Origin: Carya illinoinensis
Taxonomy: Eukaryota; Streptophyta; Magnoliopsida; Fagales; Juglandaceae
DNA length: 64,000 bases
Reading direction: 5' to 3'
NCBI RefSeq assembly: GCF_018687715.1
Contig: NC_056766.1
Location: forward strand, 19,327,001 to 19,391,000
Shown here: piece after piece, positions 23,531 to 35,587 of the stretch
How positions within the stretch are numbered: the first letter of the stretch is position 1
Layout of the letters: each line of letters begins with the position of its first letter
Translations under genes and position numbers: made by a program
Notes under the pieces: generated by a model
What the model saw: only the letters and a program-made list of their open reading frames with translations
Database searches by the model: none
What the model was told of the DNA's origin: nothing

Positions 23531-24491
23531 ACTCATATGATAAGCCAAGATAGACTTCAGTATATTGGCAAAAATTGATATATTGAATTTGCAATTAATC
23601 CTATAATTTAAACTTGTTTACTCTATAATCAATGGGTGCTAATTATAAGAATCATTTTTAAGATTGATTTCAGATGTGTTAATACTACTTATAATTATAA
23701 AGGCATACTCTATTAGTCCATTTTCACATTTGCACAGCATATTGTTGAAATATCTTACAATATCAACTATTAAGTACCTCTCAAAGCTGAGGTTCATTTA
23801 GATCAACATGGACCTGAGAGCGCGCGCCACGTACGCATAATATGCTATCTTTTAGATATCCATATACATGTAGGTCCATCGAAAATCTTCCCAAATCGAC
23901 GACTTGATGGCTTATATAGATGCTTGCTAGGATAATTGAGATCATTATTTATTTATAACAATTGATTACGAGTCTTTTATATACAGATATTTTTATATAT
24001 TTTATTATGTATTTTATTAATATGATTGAGTATAATAATTTTTTTATATTAAAAGATATTGTCAATCACATTAGCGACGTAAATACAAAGTATATGAAAG
24101 TGAGTGTACGTACGCATAATCTTTCATTACTTACATAATTATATTTAGAGAGAGAGAGAGAGACACCATGGCTACGTGCTGGTGGGTCATTTTCAGGCCG
24201 AGGAATATGTGAAAAATGAAAACACTAGTTTCTCGATCGAAGAAAGCTTCAAAATCCATGGCGAAATTGAAAGCTGTTAATTATTCGGTAGGTTTTGAGT
24301 GACAGGAAGTGGATGAGGTCTCCACCTCAGCAGCTTTATCCGTTAATTATCATCGATTCAATATATACTAAAAATAATGCAATAGGTAGAAACATCCAGA
24401 TGGAAATTTGTACAACTTGCAGGTATAGCAAATCTTCAATTAATGAGGCATACATATATGTCCGGATTTCAAAAAGTAGAAGTCACAATCA
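23531..24491. other. Spacer with a GA microsatellite
   Basis: AT-rich, with (GA)n near 24147-24162 followed by CACCATGGC. That ATG opens no extended frame. No gene recognised. Confidence 0.45.
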
Positions 24492-25048
24492 TAAGGCACA
24501 AAAGGTCAAGCCCAAATGTAAGGAGTCCGAGGTAATCAGACAACTCCCAATCTCAAAGAAAGTGAGAAAGGACATATCACTCCGGCCTCCTCTTACAACT
24601 TTTGGCCTTAGAGAGCTCGTGCATGAAGGAAGGTGGTAAATATGTGAGCTATTGATATTCTAACAACAGGTAGGAGAAACTGACAGAATGAGCCTACAAT
24701 CAGGTAGAGGGGATAGGAAGCCACGCCACATTTATGGCGCCACCTCAAGAAGCCACACCGCATGTATGACACCTAAACTGAGGTGACATGTATCCCTGAT
24801 ACAGAAAATGGACAATTGACCCCTAGATACCAGGTATATAAAGTGATCCTTAGATATTATGAACTCTCTTTGAACGCTCTACTAACTTGCATTAAACTTT
24901 AAGATGATATTGACTTTGGCATCGGAGACTCTCCGGCCACCACCATGACGTCCGTCTCACTATGTTTTCTCTATATTCGCAGGCTCAAAATCGAAAACCC
25001 GAGTTGCTGAGATCCTGGCTTAAAGGCGTGAGAAACACGACATTAACA
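24492..25048 (+). mobile_element. 5' LTR of a decayed Tat-type Ty3/gypsy element
   Basis: It aligns along its length with 33645-34214. Shared blocks include AAGCCCAAATGTAA, GAGAAACTGA, GCCTACAATC/GCCTGCAATC, GATATTGACTTTG and the end TTAACA. The initial TG of the other copy is TA here. The two LTRs differ at many sites, so the insertion is old. The sequence after 25048 is a tRNA-primer-like site, which marks this copy as the 5' LTR on the plus strand. Confidence 0.75.
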
Positions 25049-25049
25049 G

Positions 25050-25066
25050 TGGCACCAGATGTGAGA
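25050..25066 (+). other. Degenerate primer binding site, Tat type
   Basis: TGGCACCAGATGTGAGA follows the LTR end TTAACA after one base. It resembles the TGGCGCCGTCTGTGGGA primer site of Tat-lineage plant elements, with several of the differences being CpG-to-TpG/CpA type changes. Identification rests on position plus this partial match. Confidence 0.5.
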
Positions 25067-25226
25067 TCTTTAAAGACTTCGCGTGTCCTTAGTACGCCTG
25101 TGGTAGCCCATTCTCAAGCGGAGCAGGAGGAAACAACATTGATAAACATGGAAGCAATGGTAGTGGAAATAGAACAACAAGGAGGGAAGGAGCAATGGAA
25201 CCACCAATGAGCTGGGAGACAACAGG

Positions 25227-26495
25227 GTGCCTAATGAGTGTGCAAGCTCTGGTAGTACTGGAGAGGGAGCCAGCACCATGGAGGAAAGGAAGAACATGCA
25301 GAGCATCCTCCTGCCTTCACCCGAGTGCGCCCTAGTAGATGGCAAGGTACAAGACGAATATGCACTTAAGAAGGTGGAGCCAAACAAGCTACTAGAATTG
25401 GTCTTATTGGATCCGAGCTGCCCGGAAGCTACAATCAAGATTGGCACCAAGATGAACCTCGAGATAAGGGCCGCTATGCAACAACTCCTTATAGAGCACC
25501 AAGATGTCTTCGCCTGGAGTGATGAGGACATACTAGGAATTGACTAAAGATCATACAGCACCACCTGAGTGTGGACCCTAAGGCTAAGGGGTAAGGCAGA
25601 AATGCAAGAGTTTCAATGCAGTGAAGAACGCCACCATCACCGTAGAGGTCGACTGATTACTCATAGTAGGATTCATATGAGAAGCTCACTACCCGGACTA
25701 GCTATCTAATGTGGTGTTGGCAAAGAAGCTGAGTGGCAAGTGGAAGATTGTGCGTGGACTTCATCGACCTGAATAATGCCTACCCAAAGGACAGCTTCTC
25801 ACTTCCCTACATTGACTTAATCGTTGACTCAACAGTGGGCCACCACATGTTGACCTTCATGGACGCCTACTCTAGGTACAACAAAATTCGCATGAACCCA
25901 AACAATGAGGAGAAGACATCATTCATCACCGACTGGGGGCTATACTTCTACTCAGCCATGTTGTTCGAATTGAAGAACGTTGGGGCCACTTACCAATGGT
26001 TGGTCAATTGCATGTTTAAGAATCAAATCAGAATGAATATGGAGGTCTACATGGACGACCTAGTGGTATAAAATGGAACTCCCGAGTAGCACTTGGACGA
26101 CCTCCAAGAAGCCTTCATGATGTTGAGGTAGTACCAAATGAAGCTGAACCCGACAAAATATACTTTCGGCATGGGCTCTGAGAAGTTCCTGGGCTTCATG
26201 GTTTTAGAGCGAGGAATTAAGGCCAACCTAGAGAAGGTGGAAGCTATACTCGACATGCCCGCCCCTCAAAACATTATAAACGAAGTCCATAAGCTCACAA
26301 GCCGGGTAGCGACCTTTAATCGTTTTGTGTCAAGGTCGATTGATAAATGCCTCCCATTCTTCAAAGTCTAGCAGAAGGCTCAAAATTGAGATGAAGAGTG
26401 CGAGTGAGCATTCGACACCCTCAACAAGTACTTCACCAGCCCTCCACTACTCAACCAACCCAGATGTGGAAAGGTCTTGGTCTTGTACCTATCCA
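25227..26495 (+). pseudogene. Reverse transcriptase pseudogene of a Tat-type Ty3/gypsy element
   Basis: 25227-25547 encodes the segment leading into reverse transcriptase, ending HQDVFAWSDEDILGID, a Tat-lineage hallmark. 25733-26071 encodes the RT palm: GKWK-VCVDF-like reading through a frameshift, NAYPKDSFSLPYIDLIVD, FMDAYSRYNKIRMNP, EEKTSFITDWGLY, and the catalytic YMDDLVV at its end. 26138-26371 continues with KLNPTKYTFG and FLGFMVLERGI. Stops and frameshifts separate the pieces, so it is dead. RNase H begins near 26390 and breaks off at 26495, where another LTR-like sequence starts. No gag, protease or integrase remains are seen. Confidence 0.85.
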
Positions 26496-28390
26496 TGTAA
26501 TGCTCGCCCTTGTGGTGAGACCTTTAGAAAATGATTTTAAGAAAGACAACGGGAATCACCATTCATTTAAAAGTTTTTCCTTCCATGTCAGGATAAGAAA
26601 GACCCCATGTTTATAAAATAAAAAGTGATTCTTAATTTAAACAGAGTTACAATGGAAAACATCAAAATTTTTAATTAAAAGTCTTTTGCATAAAACATTG
26701 TGCCTAAGCTTTCGTGGTCTTCCCCTTGGGTCGTGTCGTCTTGATGCATACTGCTCGTCTTGTCCCTAAAAGGGCACACGTAAAAATTAAAATAAGTTGA
26801 AAACTCGTAAGCATTACTTCATATAGTTAAAATATATTAACATAGGTTTTTAGTCATGCATTCATTACTCCATACATACTATACTTAACATATTCATTCA
26901 TTTAAAACATTTCGAGGCAGGGTTCTTCTTAAAAGGGATTTTCTTTAGTAAAATATTTCTTTTCTTTAGTAAAACATTTCCCCACGCCTCGTGACTTCAT
27001 TTTTTAAAGAGTCTTGAGCATACATGTATTTTTTTTTAACATACATACATTCTTTCTTATCACTTTCCATTGACTGTTACACACTGTTACACCTCATATG
27101 CGAGGTTTAGCAGTCTTCCTTTGGACCTAGACTTCGCTCGTGGCCATGTGTTGGAAATCCCTTTTCAGCCAAGGGGTAGCACTGAGTGCACTACCAGTAC
27201 TATTTATCCGGCATTGCAATTTGCCCAGTCCTTTGGTACCCTTTTCATTATGTCGTGATCGTTACGTATTTTCATATGTTAAAACTTTCATTCATTCAAT
27301 CCTTTGCTTCTTTTCAGTCCTTTTTTTTCATTCATTCTTTTCAATCCATTCATTTAATTAACATTTTTAAAAGCATAGGTTAAACCTCAACATTGAAAAG
27401 CAGTCTTTGAAGTCATAAACATAAGCATCGTTTAAAACATCAGTCAATGGCATCCTTAAACATCATCTTTCAAGACATCATTTAAAACATCATCTTTTGT
27501 AGGGACATTTTAAAACATCATCTTTCATAGGGGCATTTTGAAACATCAGTTCATATGGGCATTTTAAAATACTTTCTTTGCGTCGTTTAAAGTATTGCTT
27601 AAAGCATAAGGCAAAAGTCTCGCATTTCATTTCATGAAAATACATACAATACTTACTACGTATACCATCCATTCACATGCATACACTTAATACTTTGGGG
27701 TGCATAAACAGGGCTGCCAAGAAGGGCCATTACATACATAATATACTTGAAGACTTATTTGCATACTTTCTTAAAACATCTTTCATGTCATTTCGTAAAG
27801 AAGAAGTATTTTATTTTCATTTCATATCTTTTAGAAAACTCTATAAGAGTATGAACATAATACTTACTTGGACTCCACGCCATACTCATTGCGTGCAGTC
27901 CATTCATGTGCATGTCAGATGGCAACCTACATGCATACACATAACCTTAGTGTCATTCTCAATCTAGTACATAAGCAACTAAATTAGAAATAGAACTACA
28001 CCACGCTTGGAAACACTCTCCTTCTATCATGTGCCCTTACGTGTCCCTTACTATGCTAAAACCTTTGGGACCACTTATAATCGTTACCTCTTCCAAACCT
28101 GACATTCTACCTCAAGTGCTCATCCACTAAAATGAATTTCCATGATTCACCTTAGGGTTAAGAAACTAAAACCTTCGTCTTAATCTCCTATTAACCACAA
28201 TCCGATGCATGATTCAGACTAAGTCACGCATCCCAATCTTAGACAACATACCCGTTACTACCTTCATTCATCCTGGCCCATACTTCATCCTCATTCCCAT
28301 CCATACATGCCACACGGCTTTAAGCCAGCTCTAGGGCTTAAACATCGTGTAACCATGCTTAGTATAGATTACCCACTATATATGGTAAAT
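26496..28390. mobile_element. Probable nested LTR (chromovirus-like) inside the Tat element
   Basis: RNase H homology ends abruptly at 26495, where TGTAATGCTCGCCCTTGTGG begins; this looks like a long chromovirus-type LTR edge. The interior has TTTCAGCCAAGGGGTAGC, GTGCACTACCAGTAC and many short ACATCATTTAAAACATC-like repeats (27430-27560). No gene is present; the small ORFs are motif-free. The right end and target duplication were not identified, so 28390 is only where the next repeat field starts. Confidence 0.4.
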
Positions 28391-29500
28391 ACGTTTGGTA
28401 CACGTCTCAATAGGCTGGAGTGGGTCCAGTCTTGAACTGTCTGAATAACCTACCTTCCTACAAAGGTCAACAAGCAAGACCAGCACTCGCGATTGCCTGA
28501 CTTCCCCCAAGGAGAAGAGTGGGTTCAGCCTCATGGCTGCCGAAACAACTTACCTCGACTTTCACCATAAAGAAGAGTGGGTACAGCACCAGCTTGGCCC
28601 TTACTTACCTTTCATGTGGCATTAATGGGCGAGTGTGGGTCTAGTCCCAAACTATCCGAACAAATTACTTCCCAACGAGAGGGTCAACAGGTGAGACTAG
28701 CCCCTATGGCAGCTTGACCTATCCCAAGGAGAAGAGCTAGTCCAACCCCTCGGCTGCCCAAACAACTTATCCAGTTCCCATCAAAATGAAGTGTAGACGA
28801 CTACTCAGCCCTTCGACATTTACCTTTCCTGCAAGATAACTAAGAGATGTGTGTAATGCTTATGGCTGCTTGATCCCTCCCGTGATGAAGTGTCGACCAG
28901 TTTTGAACTTCCCAACAACTTACCTTCCTCATAGGCATCAATGGGAGGGAATGGGTCCAGTCTCAAACTGCCTAAACAACCTACCTCCTCACTAGGGTCA
29001 ACAGGCCAAACCAGCCCCTGCAGTGGCTTGACCTCCCCTACGGAAAAAAGTGGGTCCAGCCTCATGGCTGCCTAAAAAACTTATCCCTACCTCCGGCACG
29101 ACGAAGAGTTGGTACAACACCATCCTGACCTTCACTTGCCTTCCCTACGGCGTCATCAAGTAGGAGCGGATCCAGTCAAACTTGCTAAACAAACTACCTC
29201 CCCACGAGGGTCAACAAGCAGGACTAGCCCCCGCCACTACCCGACCTATCCCATGGAGGAGAGGAGGTCCAGCCACTTAACTGCCCAGACAACTTACCTC
29301 GTCCCTGTCAAGGTGAAGTGCAGCTTGGTTTCACAGCTTTGGGGCAAATTACCTTCCCAGGGGGGACCAAAGAGGGGCAGCATGGTTTGAAACACCCTTA
29401 CCCCTCCCTCGGTGGAGTGTGAGTTCAGTCCTCCAATTGCCTAACATAACACTAGGGCACTGTTCTCCAACAAAAAAGTGCCTTGAACCTACGCTAGACT
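28391..29500. repeat. Degenerate tandem repeat field in the Tat element
   Basis: Recurring blocks: GTGGGTCCAGTC-like, CTGCCTAAACAACCTACCTC-like, GAGGGTCAACAGGC-like, then ACCAGCCCC and GGCTTGACCTCCCC-like, and GGAGAAGAGTGGGTCCAGCC. They recur in the same order roughly every 170-350 bases with heavy divergence. Tat-lineage elements commonly carry tandem repeats between pol and the 3' LTR. The ORFs at 28820-29065 and 29109-29390 arise from the repeats and are not called. Confidence 0.65.
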
Positions 29501-30229
29501 CCTTGGACTTATCAGATTTAAGTTAACAAATTTAACTTTCGCAATACGAACTAGCGCCTTCAACTTGACTTCCTGATTGAGGACCAATAGGTCAGTCCAA
29601 CTTTAAGGTGGCTGACCTGCCTTACGACGAAGTGGGAGACTAGTCTCTTGATCTCCTTCGCTCGATCTCCTCCATAGACCTATGTCAAGCCCTATGACAA
29701 GGTTGATAGGTGAAAAAGGTCAGGGACTGCCCAACCTCTCAAGTGCCCGAAGAGCCAACCAAGTCACATCCTCACACAACTCACGTGGCCACCTTTATTC
29801 ACACTCTGTGCATGGGAAACCATCTCCAGCCTAACTCTAGGTAAGTGTTAAAGTAGCCAACAATGGGATAACTCGCCAGCCTGGAGACTAGAAAAGAGGG
29901 GTTAGCCCAAGGCATCCCAGTCACTTTCCCCACGAGATAGAGGCCCAGTCACCTCTTGGGGTGATACTTGACTCCATAAGGTTAGGGCAACGCCTCTAAC
30001 CCAACGCTCCCCCTCTCTCCCAAGCTTGTAGGATGTATATACGCAAAGCACAAGCAGAAGAAAGTGAAGGAAATAAGCATATAAAGGGGCTGCAAAGAGA
30101 GGCAAGTGTCGTGTCCCCACGGGCTTGCTTCAACCCATGTCCCATCCGGCCAACCATTGAAGAAGTAAGAAAAAAGCACAATAAAGTAAAACACATGAAA
30201 AAGTAGTAAAGAAGAATGTTTGTTCATTA
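29501..30229. other. Non-coding part of the Tat element
   Basis: Moderate-GC sequence between the repeat field and the antisense gene. Overlapping short minus-strand frames (29902-30227) look like chance ORFs. Confidence 0.45.
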
Positions 30230-33160
30230 ATGATTGAGGTCTTTACAAAAGGAAAGAGAATTGCTACACCTTTATACAAGACTTTACAAAGAATGAAGCA
30301 AAAACAATCAACTTGTGAGGTCATCCGAAAGCACAGTCGGGGTCAGGTCTTTCCATATGAAGGTGCCTTGCTTCAAGGCCGCCGGGTTAGGAGCGAGGTT
30401 CAAGAGGTCCAACAACTACAGATCGCTCCTAGGGTCTGAGAGCTTGTGGTCCTTCGTCCTCTCCAAGCCATCCAGATAGCCGATACTCCACACGTCATTG
30501 TGAACTTGACGGATGTGTGACAAGTCCTAGGGCTACTGGAGGAGGGTCACGTCAGTGTTGTCGAGGCAAGAGCATAGGTCCTAGTTGGTCTCTTTATGGG
30601 CAGCAATCGCCCAGCTGGCCTCAGCCTTCTCAAGCTCCAATGCCTTTATGCTCTTGGACTGCTCCTTCAGAGATTCCTTCTTCCTCTTATTGGACTTCAC
30701 GACTTCATCGAACTTCTCCATGAGCCACTTATAGGATTGAGCAGAGGAGTCATTCTGCTTGTTTAGCTCTACCTTCTTGGCCCAAAGCTTTTCTAATTCC
30801 TCTTGTGAGTGATCAAAAGAGTCCTAAAGGTTGTCTCTTGCCTCCGCTGAGAGTGTAGCCTCAACTCGGTGTGAGCTAGCCTGCTCCTAGGATCTCACTA
30901 AGGTGGCCTTCAACTGGGCCTTGTGTTGGTGAAGGCGAAGAACCCTCTTATGCCTCCTCCGCTTGGTGAATTGCACATTAACGAGGGTGTCCTCTAGTTC
31001 CTCCTTGAGGTCCCTCTCTCTTTTGGCATAGCACAGGGTCAATCGGGCTAGAGACTAAGGTCGATAAAGGTCGCTAGCCACAATAAAGGTCAGCCATGGG
31101 AAATCCGAGTTAGAACAATGGGGAGACATGCTAAGAAAGTTTAAAAAAGAAAAATGCAAGCAAAAAAAGATAGCAGATAGCTAACCCCCAAGAAGATTCA
31201 TCGCAACCCTTGAGCCATCGCATGGAAGAGACCAGAGCGGGCCCCATTAGCCTCTAGTCGTCGAGCGACATCGCTCTCCTCCATGGAGGGATCTTGGTCG
31301 CGACTCCCTCACTCACTGTGGCCTTTGGACCAGCCTCTGGCCCTGTAGGAACTTCCTCAACCTTAGTGTCCGTCAACACCAAGGTTGGGATGGTGGTGGT
31401 AAAGGAGGCCAAGGGAGTGCCGGCGCAAGCCTGAATGGCCAAAACCTCCTTGCCCTCACTAACCCGGCCCAGCCCCGCTCTAAATTTTGCCAAGGCTAAA
31501 GCTGAGGCAACGTAATCAGAGGAAGGAGGGACCTCGATGCCTGACACAGCAGCTGGAGTTTCACTAACCCCTACCCTCGCAATAATAGCTTCAATGCCAG
31601 TTGCATCAACCACAACCTTCTCGGTCCATGACATGGCTTGTGCAATTTCCTTCTTGATCTATGTGTCATCGCCCAAATCAGGCCCAGGCAACTTAGTCTC
31701 GAACTCCAGAGAGTAGGGGATAGTGGAATCCAAGATGGACACCCAGTCAAGAAGATCCTTACCCCTAGAAAGATGTTCCTCGAGCACGATAGAGGGCGCC
31801 CCCTTGAGTTCGATGTAGATAGGAGGCATGGCCAGCTACCTGTGGAGATGGCAATCTGAAAAGACTCCAAGGAATCTCTCTACAAGGAGTTGCTCGCTGA
31901 GTGAAAGCCCCATGGCCCCTCTGTTGCTCGATGGGGTTGGAGAAAAAGTGTCCAAAGCCTTCCCCCCCCCCCCCTGGCCCAGTTGCTTTGGACTTGTCAT
32001 AGCCTTACTAAAGAGGGGCTACGCTGCCCTGATCCTAGGGAAGGATGGGAGACGGTATGGCCCCAGGAGGCAGCGCGAACACCACCACTTTCCTTGGAAA
32101 AGACTGCTCAGGCAATTGAATGGGCACCTGGGCCAACGTTTGCCCTAGTGGAGGGATGGGCGCCTTAGCAAAATCAAATTTAGCATGCGAGTGCCTCCTA
32201 AGTTTCCTCCCCTTCCTCTCTGGTGGTGGGCTCGGGGAACGTTTAAGAGCCTGGGTTCCAACCTCCCTCATCGGAATGGTGCGGTCCACATAATGCAGGT
32301 AGGTCGAGTGAGGTAAGTACCACTATAAGCTATTGTGGGACAATAAAGCATCCGAAAAGACTTCATCTGGGTGGGCATTCACCCAAGCACGTACAACCTC
32401 GATGCATTGGACCTCTTGGGGAATCGCTAGGGTCTTGACAACCCTATAGTCCTTCACAACTCCCAAGATGGCCTAAACAGCGTATTCCCCCTGGTGGGCT
32501 TGCCCGACAGGGAATTCTAATCTCTTGCCTAACACGAAGAAGAAGTGTCTGTGCCATCTGGACAACTTGTTGTAGTGCAGCTCTAGACGAGCCAACGCCT
32601 AAATAGAACAGAAACTGAAATTGTTCCTATTTTTCTTCAGAGGATTGTGGATGAGGAAGAACACTCGAGAGATACAGTCAAGTCGGTCAAACCCAACATC
32701 CTCTAGGGCGTGCCTCCAAATGATGTAGCAGTACACCAAAATCCTCCATGCATTAGGATGCAGTTGAGCCTGAGCCACACCTGTGAAGTCTAGTACATCA
32801 CTCACTAAGCAACAAAATGATAGTCTTAGGCCGCTAGAGAACATGAGGGGTACAACACAACCTTCAATGCTAACCCCTCAGAATCCACAACACCCTTGTT
32901 CGGAGATAGTACCTCCAAATCAATGATACTTGACACTTAATATTCTGTCTTCATTGATTACAACTCACCGGGGGTCACCATCGACTACCAAGAGAAGCCA
33001 TCAAATCTATGAATCTTTGTAGGGGCCTTTAGGGCCGTGAGGGGAACCCACAGGCCTGGTAGCTTTTTTGGGTAGCACGAGAGGAACTCTTCAGGGCCAT
33101 GAGTGTGTGAGGAAGAAAGATAGAATGAGCACGAAATGATTTGAGGAAGAAGGACAAGGG
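30230..33160 (-). pseudogene. Broken antisense gene of a Tat-type element (putative gypsy-type transposon protein)
   Basis: Read on the minus strand from about 33160 down, frames separated by stops give parts of one protein. An N-terminal domain at 32599-33100 contains QAQLHPNAWRILVYCYIIW, which matches the style of the Pfam 'putative gypsy type transposon' (Transposase_28) proteins. A basic Pro/Arg linker follows (SPSPPPERKGRKLRRHSHAK, near 32200). Then comes an Ala/Val-rich segment (31254-31634) and a long coiled coil (about 30600-31100, with HSQEELEKLWAKKVELNKQN). It lies between pol remnants and the 3' LTR, antisense to pol, the usual site of antisense ORFs in Tat elements. A 13-16 base poly-C run near 31958 and several stops show that it is inactive. 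Confidence 0.6.
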
Positions 33161-33644
33161 CAAAGGCTACTTAGGGAACCTAAGGAGAAGCAAAGAGATT
33201 GCCTATAGCCAAGGGAGGGAATTTATATAGGCCTAGGATGACGGTTCGTATCTCGAAGTCATGGGAACCCACACGTTGCACCAAGACTTCAAGCTCGGCA
33301 CAAATCCAGCAGTAGGAACTACATGAAGAGACGTGGCAAGAGCCGTCTGAAAACATCAGTGTGGAAGGGATGTAACGCACGTAATCAAGTACCTGAAACC
33401 AACTACTCGAGACATGCCAATAAATTTGGAATGGGAACCATTGCACCGTGCATGGGAAGGCGAAAAAACCAATCGGGGCAACCCGCGGCTTGACATGTAG
33501 AGGAGTTGAGAAGTGATCACAACCGCCCGTTCTAGAGGAGAGAATAGTTAGCAGCTCACAACATGGGAAGACGTAAAGCCCCCTGATCAGACTAGCCCGA
33601 TAGGAATCGGCTGGATAACTGAAAAGGGATTTCTCTCCCGGGCC

Positions 33645-34214
33645 TGAGACCCAAAAAAGTAAGCCCAAATGTAAAGAGCCTGGGCTCGCTAGAAAATCCC
33701 CTGACTCTAAAGGAAGGGGAGCAAGGACACATTACCTAGCCTCCCCCTATAGGGCTTGGCCCCAAAGAGCTCATGCAAGCAAGAAGGCAGTAAACATAGG
33801 GAGCTTTTGATCTTCTGACAACATGTAGGGAGAAACTGATGGAGTGAGCCTGCAATCGAGCATAGGGGATAGAAAGCCACGTCGCATTTATAGTGCCACC
33901 CCAGGAGACCATGTTGCATTTATGACACATGTTTAAGGAGACATTTGAGATGAAATATACCCTGACATGGGGACTTGGTAGTTGACCCCCATACACTAGG
34001 TATATAGGACAATCCCCAGGTACTATGAACTCTATCTGAACTCTCTACTCACTTGCACTAAAATCTAAGAGGATATTGACTTTGACCTCGGAAGCTCCCC
34101 GACCACCACCACGGCTCTTGTCTAGCAGTGTTTTCTCTATGTTCACCGGCCCAAGATCAAAGATTCTAGTTGTTGAGAGTCCGGCCCAAAGGCATGCGAA
34201 ACACAACGTTAACA
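33645..34214 (+). mobile_element. 3' LTR of the Tat-type element
   Basis: Begins TGAGACCCAAAAAAG after a short purine stretch (GAAAAGGGA) and ends GTTAACA at 34214, 570 bases. It aligns to 24492-25048 at matching internal offsets. The bases flanking the two LTRs (AATCA and CCCCG) do not match, so either target duplication has decayed or the ends have been rearranged. Confidence 0.7.
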
Positions 34215-34991
34215 CCCCGATTAAGTAACATAGCATATAGTTTAATTAATAATAAAAGTTAAAACTCTAAAATGAAGGTACTAGATGATGATCATATATA
34301 TATATATATATATATATATAATTCAATCGTACGCTATATATGCAAAACAAAAAATAATTTTTACTACATTTGGATGGTTGGATTTAGAAATGACGATTTG
34401 AATTTAATTAGGTCTTTAAAATCTAAATCTATTGTCTAAATTATATATTAAATTTTGTGTTTGGATTTTTACATCAAGTCTATTCACTTGAATTTAAAAT
34501 CCAATTCTACGATATTCTTTGATCCAAGTACAACCTTTGGCAATGAAATTAGTTCTTTAATTTCTTTAAAGGAAATTATATTTACGAGTCGATGTGGACA
34601 ACATAAATTGCAAAGTACGTACTACTTACATGACATAATTTGATTTAGAAAAAAAATTTTAAAATTTAAATATTATAAATCAAGTTCTATTGTATAAGTG
34701 ATGTGGATAGTCAATAGTGTGTTTTACATACTGACTTACACATAAAATAAGTCTTTAATTCTTCAATTTGCTCCAACGTTCGGACTTCTATTCTATTGAC
34801 GACAATTTTGTTTGTGGGGATGTTTCCCAATTGGATTATAATTAAGATTTGTTTACATGTGCATACATGTGACTTTGTTTTTCATGTGAGAGAGAAAGGA
34901 TGGCTCTTTATGGTAGCAAAAGGGTTTTATTACCCACATAACCCTACTAGAAAAGGATTTATCGGAGTGGAGCCAAACTTGCATTGAAAAT

Positions 34992-35027
<36 letters not shown>

Positions 35028-35356
35028 TTAATAATGGGGACCGCAACCCTAGCTAGCTTGAGTCTTATGTAACTTCAAGCATGGATAATAGTGGAGTTGG
35101 GCGAGACGAAGCCAACAGAAGGGTCTCCTTCAAATTTTGGAGAGGAAAAGTCGGAGAGAGATGGTGAGATATGGGATCAGAGACTTGTGCTCATCCATAC
35201 AAGTTGGGCCCCATGAGAAATCCTTCGATTAGTAAAACAGCCTATGAGAAGACAGAGATTAAGATGGACTTTAGAAGCTCAACCAATTAGAAACCAGATA
35301 AGGGCTTTCTGTGGACCCCAAAAGTACTGCAATCCAGAGCAGCGCCTTCACCTTTT
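34215..35356. other. Upstream region of the COL16-like gene
   Basis: AT-rich spacer with (TA)n at about 34294-34321 and a clean (GA)n tract at about 34990-35028. The GA tract lies about 330 bases upstream of the TATA-like sequence and could be a GAGA-type element, but that is inference. Small plus-strand ORFs here lack motifs. Confidence 0.5.
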
Positions 35357-35364
35357 TATATATA
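35357..35364 (+). promoter_or_regulatory. TATA-like element of the COL16-like gene
   Basis: TATATATA in the context CACCTTTTTATATATATTTCAG lies about 225 bases before the start codon. This leaves a plausible 5' UTR of roughly 190-200 bases. Confidence 0.5.
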
Positions 35365-35587
35365 TTTCAGCAAAAGCGCTGTTTGTGGGTCACATCCTAA
35401 CCTAAAAAGTAAGTCACAGTACTAGAGTCTATACCCCCGGCCCATCTAAAACTTCAGGACAATCCCAACATATATTAGTTTTGTAACTCTTGGCTTTGCA
35501 GATAGCTTTTGTTGCTTCAATTTTGAATTCTGTATTGCCTTCCCGTTTTCTAATTTTGTTTTGAATCTCGACATACTTTTTAGAGTG

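Noticed and set aside
24295..24639. 114-codon ORF crossing into the Tat LTR
   Set aside because: Runs from unique spacer into the LTR with no conserved motif; chance frame.
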